Below are positions 45,500 through 56,200 of a stretch of DNA of 64,000 nt, piece by piece. Below the pieces are notes generated by a model that was not told the origin of the DNA, did no database searches, and saw only the letters and a program-made list of their open reading frames with translations. Made by a program: the position numbers and the translations under genes. Location: contig JAUJYZ010001069.1 in NCBI GenBank assembly GCA_033675265.1, forward strand, positions 162,139 through 226,138, read 5' to 3'. Within the stretch, counting starts at the first letter, position 1; every line of letters begins with the position of its first letter. This DNA comes from Actinostola sp. cb2023. Taxonomy: Eukaryota; Cnidaria; Anthozoa; Actiniaria; Actinostolidae.

Positions 45500-47940
45500 C
45501 TGATGAGGTGCATAAGCGCAAAATGTGTCTTGCTCAAAGTACGACAAATAAAGAACAAGTCAGAAACTCTTAGGTGGTCGACAGATGAAATGCCACAACA
45601 GTTGGCTGTTGGCCAAGCTGTCCACAAGGCAGTCCAAAGTAAAGCGTTGACAAATATGCTGCACGGTTTTGGGATGGTGGCTGATAAAAACAGAATCCTC
45701 AGAGCTATAGGTGCAGATCCGGAATCAAGTGTTCTCAAGCGTATGGTTCAGAATGATGTTGTTTACAGCGAATTCAAAAAACGTTGTCCTAGGTTTTGTT
45801 GCATATTGCATTTCCAGACCGAAGTGCATTATAGACTGACCAATACATGTGTTTGTTTGCGTTGCGTTGCCGAAACTGAGATCTTGGTCAGTTGACTGTC
45901 AGGGCTTCCCTGATATTTATTTGTGGGTTTTGGAACCCCAAAATAGAAGAACACACATCCATTTCCATGCATAATGCACTGCGGTCTGGGAATGCAAAAT
46001 GCAATATGCAACAAAACCTATAGGCCAACGTTTTTTGAATTAGCTGTATATATCTCCAGACATAGTGGAGGGCAGGCATATCTTCTTTTTTTCCGTTCGA
46101 CAATGCGAACTTTGCTGAAGACACTGACTCCTGACCGGAAACACACCTTCCATGGAACAGTAATGGCTATATACCAAAGGAGTGTCCCTGAAGACAAGAA
46201 ACCAGACTTGAACGTCGATACCCCAGACCAGAGTCGTTCAATTAGAGAGCTTCCTGAGTCAATTACAAGCCTCCTGGAATGCCCTAAGCCTCCTTCAAAG
46301 CCCTTCAGTCCTCTTTACCCATGGTTTGGTCTGTTTGCTGAGAATGAACTTCCGGTAAGAGTCAGGATGCAATATTTGACATGGCTTCTCGGGCGTAGTT
46401 TGACTCCAGAACTCCAATTGACAGCACGGTAGTGACAGGAACACAGACGAATATCATGAGCACTCTAGGGGCAGTTGGAGAATCAGTCTGCAAAGAGTAC
46501 AAATATCCCGGTGTGGTCTGGATACAACTCACTGATCAGTATAATGCAATGCCTGTCACACGAGTAGGAGCACCACCTCTGATTGCTGCACCAGCACACT
46601 ATTTGCAGGTCAATGGAATATTCATCTTTGTACTGTAGAACGTTAATTCCAAATAAATCTAAATCTAATCTAAACGAATGGCAGACCTTACTGACTGTTC
46701 TAATGCAGGCCCAGAAGATCAAGACAAAGGTGGTAGATCCGACTTAGTAGGAAGACAGTCATTTCACTTGACACAGGGCTCTACAAACTGGCAAAGAAGC
46801 TGCAAATGGCTCGCCACAGGATCCATACATACATACATCCAAGTCATTTTATACTCCATCCCAGCGAACTGTATATAGTAATGGCCCAACTACGAACAAT
46901 CGGAACGTTCAATGAAAACAGTGGACTGGACTGACTTGTGCTGGATAGAATCGGAACTGTACGGTCCAACAACGGTCAAACAAATCATTGATGGTAAGTA
47001 ACCACGTAAAGAAAGGGCAGACTGCTCACCTGATTACCCTATACAGACACTGTTCGTAATGTATCAGGAATCTTTTTTTTCCCCAGCAAGATCCGAATTC
47101 GTACTGCAGTGTCTTGAGCAGTTGGCAAAGTCTTGAGCTTGTTGATGTTTGCACCGATGGTTCCAAGGAATGAGTAGAAAAGGTACATGCCATATCGTGG
47201 AGAAAATGAAGGTGTTTGATGCTAGCCAAAGACAATATTCCATTGATTAAGGTTGTGAGTCAGTACACGAGGATTGTCAATAATAATAATATATGACATC
47301 ATTTATCCGAGCGGTTCAATTCGAATCGAGAAGCTCTTGAGGTATTCACCAAGTACTTTTTCACACGCAACAGGCTGACCTATGCCCGTATGATTCCCGT
47401 CTACTTAGCATAGATAGTACTTCCTGATTGCTCCCGAGCTTGCAAATCTAGCAGAGAAAGCAAAACAGGTGGCGGGTACTTCATCTAAGACAGTGACACC
47501 GACACATCATCACCACCTTACTACTGCTGTAAGGTTGCACCACTGGAGAAGAACATTTAGAAGTTGGTCATGTCACCATCCGAAGCTTCACGAATCCATT
47601 CTCTGAGGAAAGAGCCAAATACTATTGGAAACGAGTTGTTTGGTCAATTCGTAAAAGACAGGATCCACTCGAGAAAATGCAGCATCTGGTCCCCATAAAA
47701 AAAACGCAAGCGCTTCTTACATGGAACACTACGGGGAAGACTCTACAAGTGATAGCCAATGACAAAATGATTGACCTTAAGGAAGATCACTCCCATTTTG
47801 TGCGGGTCATGTTCTGCGCGCAAGTCACGCCCAGAGATCGATTGACACCAAGGAAGCTGTCGGGCAGTACGCGTTCTCTATAGTGACATGATCAATGTTT
47901 TCCTCGGATGGCACCATGTTTCACTGTACTATCCTCAATG
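45500..47940 (+). pseudogene. Decayed gene of the DTD/CXC protein family (N-terminal and middle parts)
   Basis: Ordered fragments on the plus strand match the N-terminal and middle regions of the uncharacterised multicopy family as I recall it. They include LAVGQAVHKAVQSKALTNML and HGFGM near 45600, SSVLKRMVQNDVVYS before a MITE insertion, then KHTFHGTVMAIYQ and PDQSRSIRELPESITSLLEC in 45974-46432. Next come a VTRVGAPPLIAAPAHY block (46432-46638) and TLLTVLMQAQKIKTKVV and MAQLRTIGTFNENSG in other frames (to about 46920). Further on are EALEVFTKYFFTRNRLTYAR and MIPVYLA near 47330-47410, PLEKMQHL and IDLKEDHSHFVRVM near 47670-47815, and FSSDGTMFHCTI near 47900-47935. Stops and frame changes lie between most of them. 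The DTDV and CXC parts expected next are absent here; the right inner arm begins soon after. The fragments seen in the 11.9-kb element continue where this one ends. Confidence 0.65.
45761..46050. mobile_element. Hairpin MITE, ATATACAGCTA family (copy 3), inside pseudogene
   Basis: Arms share ACAGC.AATTCAAAAAACG, TAGGTTTTGTTGCATATTGC and CAGACCG, as reverse complements. The insertion falls in the coding remnant just after a VVYS motif, so it postdates that copy's coding sequence. Confidence 0.8.
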
Positions 47941-48745
47941 GACATATTTGTCTAAGTTTCTGTAAAAAAGGACACGACAAAGGTTCGACAATGGTCGTAC
48001 GCTATGAAATGATGTGATATCATTTTTTGATGAAATCCACATACATGGCGAAACAGTGTCTGTACCTTAGCCTCGTTCCCATGCTAATCACGTGACCACC
48101 TGTATCACGGACGAGGCCTGGTAATGTAACAATTACACATTTCATTGACTTGGGTGAATTTGGATAGATTTTACGCAATTCAAAATAAGTTAAAGGTCAT
48201 TTTATGGTCCAGCCTCGTTTCCATGCTGTCATGGTCACGTGACCAGCTTTATTACTTAAAAGTTTCTTAGTTGTGTCAGATACACTTATATGTAAAGTAT
48301 GAGTAATTTCGGGAACGATTTGTTGCCATTAACGATGGTTATATTGCATTTTATGGCCCAGCCTCGTTTCCATGCTAGGTCATATACGTCACATTTTAAA
48401 ACTTCCGTAGCGGCCGTCGGTACGAGTTACAAAATTGCCGACAACGTGTTTCTTGTTCCTTAGGGTCCCCTTAACACATCTAGATAGGTGGCTTGCTTTC
48501 AGCACAAAATTCCCACGGGATTACACATGCTCCCTGACTAATAGTCGCTATGAACATGTCAAGCTTTCGCTTTCTTTTCCGAGTGTCACTAAAGTAAAAT
48601 GCAACCAATAGCTACAAGGAGAACGTATTGTATCACAGCGGCCATGTTATTACCACCGCTGATCATAAGTACGATGTGGATTTCGCAATAACCATGAGGT
48701 CATGACCAGTGACGTCATACTCAGAAATCATCTCGATCGATTCCT

Positions 48746-48953
48746 CAAAGTCTCAAATCAAGCTGGGATAATAAAGAGCCCAGTGAAACGCGTCAACACA
48801 CAACACAGGAAGCCCATGTCCAGATTAGTTTCGCTGCTCGCTTCGCTCGCAAAGTCTCAAATCAAGCTGGGATAATAAAGAGCCCAGTGAAACGCGTCCA
48901 CACACAACACAGGAAGCCCATGTCCAGATTAGTTTCGCTGCTCGCTTCGCTCG
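48746..48953. repeat. 104-bp tandem duplication
   Basis: 48746-48849 and 48850-48953 differ at one base seen (GTCAACAC against GTCCACAC). The unit contains AAAGAGCCCAGTGAAACGCG and GCTGCTCGCTTCGCTCGC. Confidence 0.9.
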
Positions 48954-49332
48954 CAGCAATTAATTTGTGCATAGGAAAAATTAATTCGAACATAGGGAAA
49001 ATTAATTCGTGCGTAGGAAAAATTAATTAAAGTAGAAGAACGAAAATCATGCACGAAAAAAAGGTCTAAATAATTGTAGCACCACGTAAAATTAATTGTA
49101 GCACCACGTAAAATTAATTCGTAGAGTACATATAATTATTTATAAAATACCAAAAAATTATTCTAACATTAGTTATTGAAAAAATAAGTAACATAATTTT
49201 GACCAGAACGGACCCCCATAGGGAGAGGGTTCATGTGTCATGGGGTCAGCGATTGTCTAACAAAAACAAAGATGGCCGCCTACGATCTACGATAGCTACG
49301 ATCAATCGTTACTAAGAGAAAATACCAAGCTG

Positions 49333-50238
49333 GAACCCTAAAATGAAATATTAAATAATGAACTTACAATAATTTAAGTGATGAAACATTTTTCTAAGAA
49401 TTCCAGCTTACTACAATGACATTAAATAAACTGCATGTCTTACTTTGCTTTGCATCTATCTACCAAAGTGTTTTCATGGCCATTGTGTATAAATGTTCAA
49501 CCCTTGTGAGTATATTGCAGTCATCATAACATTCTTTGATTTCTAACTCAAAGTTGTAGTTTACTGTTGTAGTTAAAAGCCTTGTTCAGCTAAAACCACC
49601 TGAAAATGAATTCAATCTTTATTAATATTTTGAAGCATTTCTTAGTGTGATATTAACTATAACCACATATTTAATCGATCTGATAAGACTGTAGATTCGA
49701 AAAATATCAAAACCATGACTATAACTATAAGCTTACTTACTGCATACTTACAGGCAGAAAAGAGTGAAATGTACAACAATGAAAAGGATTAAAATACGAA
49801 GCTTAAACTTTAGCTATTGGCATGTCTATTACATGTAAACGAAAGTCTTCAGCTGCCATATTTGACAAGGAATTCAACATTACCTACCAGCACGATGAAT
49901 AATAAACGTTGGTTTTTGTCTTCTTTGAAGAAAAACAAGTGACTGCCTCGATTTTCCCCATTTAATTTTTTACCGATAGTCACGTGACCTTATTGTGCGT
50001 AACTGCTAACCAAAATTAGCATGATTGTTGGAATTGAAGTAAGCAGGAAGTATGATATAGCTAGATAGATTATTATTAAACATTATTAGATCAAGAAGTG
50101 AATTTCATGTGAAAAATAATGTTCATTTATTTAAAATAATCATTACCTTATTTAACTAGGTTATAATAAATCATGTTTTAATTTAATTTCACATATTAAA
50201 TTATTTGTTTTTCATAATTTTCTGCAATGCTCATGAAG
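49333..50238. other. AT-rich spacer before the satellite
   Basis: No gene or repeat is recognised in about 900 bp. It is ordinary AT-rich sequence with AAATTATTTGTTTTTCATAA close to the array. Confidence 0.55.
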
Positions 50239-50270
50239 TAGAGTGCAAACAATATAATCATGAAATAGTA
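50239..50270. mobile_element. Single MITE terminus bordering the satellite
   Basis: TAGAGTGCAAACAATATAAT and the following CATGAAATAGTA match 23627-23658 over 32 bp with four differences by eye. The satellite begins at the next base. The opposite terminus is not in the window and may lie beyond the right edge. Confidence 0.7.
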
Positions 50271-53200
50271 CAAAGTTCACCTCCCCTCCCCGCCCAAAGT
50301 TCACCTCCCCTCCCCGCCCAAAGTTCCCCCCCCTCCCCACCCAAAGGTCACCCCCCCTCCCCACCCAAACTTCACCCTCCCTCCCCACTCAAAGGTCAGC
50401 TCACTCCCCGACGAAAGGTCACCCCCCTCCCCACCCAAAGTTCATCTCTCTTCCCGCCCAAAGTTCACCCCCCTCCCCACCCAAAAAGTTCACCTCCCTC
50501 CCCGCTCAAAGGTCACCCTCCCTCCCTGCCCAAAGTTCACCCCCCTTCCCACCCAAAGTTCATCCCCCTCCCCACCCAAAGTTCACCTCCCTTCCCGCCC
50601 AAAGTTCATCCCCCTCCCTACTCAAAGGTCAGCTCCCTCCCCACCCAGAGTTCATCCCCTTCCCACCCAAAGATCACCTCCCTTCCCACCCAAAGTTCAC
50701 CTCCCTTCTCACCCAAAGTTCTCCTCCCTTCCCGCCAAAAGTTCATCCCCCTCCCCGCCCAAAGGTCACCCCCTCCCTATCCAAATTTCTCCACCCTCCC
50801 TATCCAAATTTCTCCACCCTCCCTATCCAAATTTCTCCACCTTCCCACCCAAAGTTCACCTCCCTTCTCACCCAAAGTTCTCCTCCCTTCCCGCCGAAAG
50901 TTCATCCCCCTCCCCGCCCAAAGGTCACCCCCTCCCTATCCAAATTTCTCCACCCTCCCTATCCAAATTTCTCCACCCTCCCTACCCAAAGGTCACCCCC
51001 CCCTCCCCGCCCAAAGGTCACCCCATCCCCGCCCAAAGGTCACCCCGTCCCCACCCAAAGGTCACCCCCTCCCCGCCCAAAGGTCATCCCCTCCCCGCCC
51101 AAAGTTCAAATCCCTCCCCACCAAAAGTTCATCCCCTTCCCGCCCAAAGTTCATCCCCCTCCCTGCCCAAAGTTCACCCCCTTTCCCACCCAAAGTTCAC
51201 CTCCCTCCCTGCTCAAAGGTCACCCTCCCTCCCTGCCCAAAGTTCCCCCCCCTTCCCACCCAAAGTTCATCCCCCTCCCCACCCAAAGTTGACCTCCCTT
51301 CCCGCCCAAAGTTCATCCCCCTCCCCACTCAAAGGTCAGCTCCCTCCCCGACGAAAGGTCACCCCCCTCCCCACCCAAAGTTCATCTCTCTTCCCGCCCA
51401 AAGTTCACCCCCCTCCCCACCCAAAGTTCACCTCCCTGCCCGCTCAAAGGTCACCCCCCCTCCCTGCCCAAAGTTCACCTTCTTTCCCACCCAAAGTTCA
51501 CCTCCCTCCCCGCCCAAAGTTCATCCCCCTCACATCCCAAAGGTAACCCCTCTCCCCGTCCAAAGTTCACCCCCTTCCTACCCAAAGTTCACCCCCCTCC
51601 CCGCCCAAAGTTCAAATCCCTCCCCACCAAAAGTTCATCCCCCTCCTTTCCCAAAGTTCACCCCCTTCCCACCCAAAGTTCAACCCCCTCCCTGCCCTGC
51701 CCAAAGTTCACTCCTTCCCCCCCACCAAAGATCATCCCCCTTCCCGCCCATAGGTCACCCCGTCCCCGCCCAAAGGTCACCCACCTCCCCGCCAAAAGGT
51801 CACCCCCCTCCCTACCCAAACTTCAAACCCTCCCCTCCCAAAGGTCACCCCCCTTCCCACCCAAAGTTCATCCCCCTCCCCGCCCAAAGTTAATCTGCCT
51901 ACCCACCCACAGGTCACCCCCTCCCCACCCAGAGTTCATCCCCTTCCCACCCAAAGATCACCTCCCTTCCCACCCAAAGTTCACCTCCCTTCTCACCCAA
52001 AGTTCTCCTCCCTTCCCGCCGAAAGTTCATCCCCCTCCCCGCCCAATGGTCACCCCGTCCCCACCCAAAGGTCACCCTCCCCCCTCAACCCCTTCCCCCA
52101 AAGGTCATCCCCCTCCCCGCCCAAATTTTCAAATCACCCCCTCCCCACCAAAAGTTCATAACCCCCCCTCCCTGCCCAAAGTTCCCCCCCCTTTCCCACC
52201 CAAAGTTCACCTCCCTCCCCGCTCAAAGGTCACCCTCCCTCCCTGCCCAAAGTTCATCCCCCTCCCCACCCAAAGTTCACCTCCCTTCCCGCCCAAAGTT
52301 CATCCCCCTCCCATCCCAAAGGTAACCCCTCTCCCCGTCCAAAGTTCACCCCCTTCCTACCCAAAGTTCACCCCCCTCCCCGCCCAAAGTTCAAATCCCT
52401 CCCCACCAAAAGTTCATCCCCCTCATTTCCCAAAGTTCACCCCCTTTCCACCCAAAGTTCAACCCCCTCCCTGCCCTGCCCAAAGTTCACTCCTTCCCCA
52501 CCCAAAGATCATCCCCCTTCCCGCCCATAGGTCACCCCGTCCCCGCCCAAAGGTCACCCACCTTCCCGCCAAAAGGTCACCCCCCTCCCTACCCAAAGTT
52601 CAAAACCCTCCCCTCCCAAAGGTCACCCCCCTTCCCACCCAAAGTTCACCTCCTTCCCACCCAAAGTTCATCCCCCTCCCCGCCCAAAGTTAATATGCCT
52701 ACCCACCCACAGGTCCCCCCCCCACCCAGAGTTCATCCCCTTCCCACCCAAAGATCACCTCCCTTCCCACCCAAAGTTCACCTCCCTTCTCACCCAAAGT
52801 TCTCCTCCCTTCCCGCCGAAAGTTCATCCCCCTCCCCCCCAATGGTACCCCGTCCCCACCCAAAGGTCACCCCCTCCCCGCCCAAAGGTCATCCCCTCCC
52901 CGCCCAAAGTTCAAATCCCTCCCCACCAAAAGTTCATCCCCCTCCCTGCCCAAAGTTCACCCCCTTTCCCACCCAAAGTTCACCTCCCTCCCCGCTCAAA
53001 GGTCACCCTCCCTCCCTGCCCAAAGTTCATCCCCCTCCCCACCCAAAGTTCACCTCCCTTCCCGCCCAAAGTTCATCCCCCTCCCATCCCAAAGGTAACC
53101 CTCTCTCCCCGTCCAAAGTTCACCCCCTTCCTACCCAAAGTTCACCCCCCTCCCCGCCCAAAGTTCAAATCCCTCCCCACCAAAAGTTCATCCCCCTCAT

Positions 53201-56200
53201 TTCCCAAAGTTCACCCCCTTCCCACCCAAAGTTCAACCCCCTCCCTGCCCTACCCAAAGTTCACTCCTTCCCCACCCAAAGATCATCCCCCTTCCCGCCC
53301 ATAGGTCACCCCGTCCCCGCCCAAAGGTCACCCACCTTCCCGCCAAAAGGTCACCCCCCTCCCTACCCAAAGTTCAAAACCCTCCCCTCCCAAAGGTCAC
53401 CCCCTTCCCACCCAAAGTTCACCTCCTTCCCACCCAAAGTTCATCCCCCTCCCCGCCCAAAGTTAATATGCCTACCCACCCACAGGCCACACCCTCCCCA
53501 CCCAGAGTTCATCCCCTTCCCACCCAAAGATCACCTCCCTTCCCACCCAAAGTTCACCTCCCTTCTCGCCCCCCCCTCCGCGCCCAAAGGGTCACTCCCT
53601 TCCCGCCGAAAGTTCATCCCCCTACCCGCCCAATGGTCTCCCCCCCGTCACCCCCCCACCCAAAGGTCACCCCCTCACCCCCCCCAAAGATCATCCCCTC
53701 CCCGCCCAAAGTTCAAATCCCTCCCCACCAAAAGTTCATCCCCCTCCCTGCCCAAAGTTCACCCCCTTTTCCCCCCCAAAGTTCACCTCCCTCCCCGCTC
53801 AAAGGTCACCCTCCCTCCCTGCCCAAAGTTCATCCCCCTCCCCACCCAAAGTTCACCTCCCTTCCCGCCCAAAGTTCATCCCCCTCCCATCCCAAAGGTA
53901 ACCCCTCTCCCCGTCCAAAGTTCACCCCCTTCCTACCCAAAGTTCACCCCCCTCCCCGCCCAAAGTTCAAATCCCTCCCCACCAAAAGTTCATCCCCCTC
54001 ATTTCCCAAAGTTCACCCCCTTCCCACCCAAAGTTCAACCCCCTCCCTGCCCTGCCCAAAGTTCACTCCTTCCCCACCCAAAGATCATCCCCCTTCCCGC
54101 CCATAGGTCACCCCGTCCCCGCCCAAAGGTCACCCACCTCCCCGCCAAAAGGTCACCCCCTCCCTACCCAAAGTTCAAAACCCTCCCCTCCCAAAGGTCA
54201 CCCCCCTTCCCACCCAAAGTTCACCTCCTTCCCACCCAAAGTTCATCCCCCTCCCCGCCCAAAGTTAATATGCCTACCCACCCACAGGTCACCCCCTCCC
54301 CACCCAGAGTTCATCCCCTTCCCACCCAAAGATCACCTCCCTTCCCACCCAAAGTTCACCTCCCTTCCCACCCAAAAGTTCTCCTCCCTTCCCGCCCAAA
54401 GTTCATCCCCCTCCCCGCCCAAAGTTCATCCCCCTTCCCGCCCATATGTCACCCCGTCCCCGCCCAAAGGTCACCCCCCTCCCCGCCAAAAGGTCACCCC
54501 CCTCCCTACCCAAAGTTCACCCCCTCCTCGCCCAAAGGTCACCCCCTCCCTATCCAAAGTTCTCCACCCTCACTACCCAAAGTTCATCCCCCTCCCTGCC
54601 AAAAGGTCACCCCCTCCCCGCCCAAAGGTCATCCCCTCCCCGCCCAAAGTTCAAATCCCTCCCCACCCAAAGTTCATCCCCCTCCTTTCCCAAAGTTCAC
54701 CCCCTTCCCACCCAAAGTTCAACCCCCTCCCTTCCCTGCCCAAAGTTCATTCCCTCCCCACCCAAAGTTCATCCCCCTTCCCGCCCATAGGTCACCCCGT
54801 CCCCGCCCAAAGGTCACCCCCCTCCCTACCCAAAGTTCACCCCCTCCTCGCCCAAAGGTCACCCCCTCCCTATCCAAAGTTCTCCACCCTTACTACCCAA
54901 AGTTCACCCCCCTCCCTGCCAAAAGGTCACCCCCTCCCCGCCCAAAGGTCATCCCCTCCCCGCCCAAAGTTCAAATCCCTCCCCACCAAAAGTTCATCCC
55001 CCTCCTTTCCCAAAGTTCACCCCCTTCCCACCCAAAGTTCAACCCCCTCCCTGCCCTGCCCAAAGTTCACTCCTTCCCCACCCAAAGATCATCCCCCTTC
55101 CCGCCCATAGGTCACCCCGTCCCCGCCCAAAGGTCACCCACCTCCCCGCCAAAAGGTCACCCCCCTCCCTACCCAAAGTTCAAACCCTCCCCTCCCAAAG
55201 GTCACCCCCCTTCCCACCCAAAGTTCACCTCCTTCCCACCCAAAGTTCATCCCCCTCCCCGCCCAAAGTTAATCTGCCTACCCACCCACAGGTCACCCCC
55301 TCCCCACCCAGAGTTCATCCCCTTCCCACCCAAAGATCACCTCCCTTCCCACCCAAAGTTCACCTCCCTTCTCACCCAAAGTTCTCCTCCCTTCCCGCCG
55401 AAAGTTCATCCCCCTCCCCGCCCAATGGTCACCCCGTCCCCACCCAAAGGTCACCCCCTCCCCGCCCAAAGGTCATCCCCTCCCCGCCCAAAGTTCAAAT
55501 CCCTCCCCACCAAAAGTTCATCCCCCTCCCTGCCCAAAGTTCACCCCCTTTCCCACCCAAAGTTCACCTCCCTCCCCGCTCAAAGGTCACCCTCCCTCCC
55601 TGCCCAAAGTTCATCCCCCTCCCCACCCAAAGTTCACCTCCCTTCCCGCCCAAAGTTCATCCCCCTCCCATCCCAAAGGTAACCCCTCTCCCCGTCCAAA
55701 GTTCACCCCCTTCCTACCCAAAGTTCACCCCCCTCCCCGCCCAAAGTTCAAATCCCTCCCCACCAAAAGTTCATCCCCCTCATTTCCCAAAGTTCACCCC
55801 CTTCCCACCCAAAGTTCAAACCCCCTCCCTGCCCTGCCCAAAGTTCACTCCTTCCCCACCCAAAGATCATCCCCCTTCCCGCCCATAGGTCACCCCGTCC
55901 CCGCCCAAAGGTCACCCACCTTCCCGCCAAAAGGTCACCCCCCTCCCTACCCAAAGTTCAAAACCCTCCCCTCCCAAAGGTCACCCCCCTTCCCACCCAA
56001 AGTTCACCTCCTTCCCACCCAAAGTTCATCCCCCTCCCCGCCCAAAGTTAATATGCCTACCCACCCACAGGTCACCCCCTCCCCACCCAGAGTTCATCCC
56101 CTTCCCACCCAAAGATCACCTCCCTTCCCACCCAAAGTTCACCTCCCTTCCCACCCAAAGTTCTCCTCCCTTCCCGCCCAAAGTTCATCCCCCTCCGCGC

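Larger units (their letters stand above)
44831..48542. repeat. Inner inverted arms of the third large element
   Basis: 44831-45272 and 48114-48542 share long runs such as CAAGCCACCTATCTAGATGT, TTGTAACTCGTACCGACGGC, AAACGAGGCTGG.CCATAAA and GTCACGTGACCATGACA. ATTAGTCAGGGAGCA is the outer limit on both sides. Each arm itself contains two similar words, TGGAAACGAGGCTGGGCCAT and TGGAAACGAGGCTGGACCAT. Confidence 0.9.
43661..49332. mobile_element. 5.7-kb inverted-repeat element with N-terminal part of the CXC-family gene
   Basis: Terminal arms of about 150 bp (43661-43812 and 49178-49332) are reverse complements with few differences. They begin CAGCTTGGTATTTTCTCTTA and include ATCGTAGCTATCGTAGAT, GGCGGCCATCTTTG and CATGACACATGAACCCTCTC. 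Inner arms of about 430-440 bp (44831-45272 and 48114-48542) pair again. Between the inner arms lies a plus-strand pseudogene. I could not define a target duplication. A MITE (45761-46050) interrupted the gene, and a 104-bp tandem duplication lies on the right side. The closeness of the arms suggests fairly recent activity relative to the 11.9-kb element. Confidence 0.75.
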
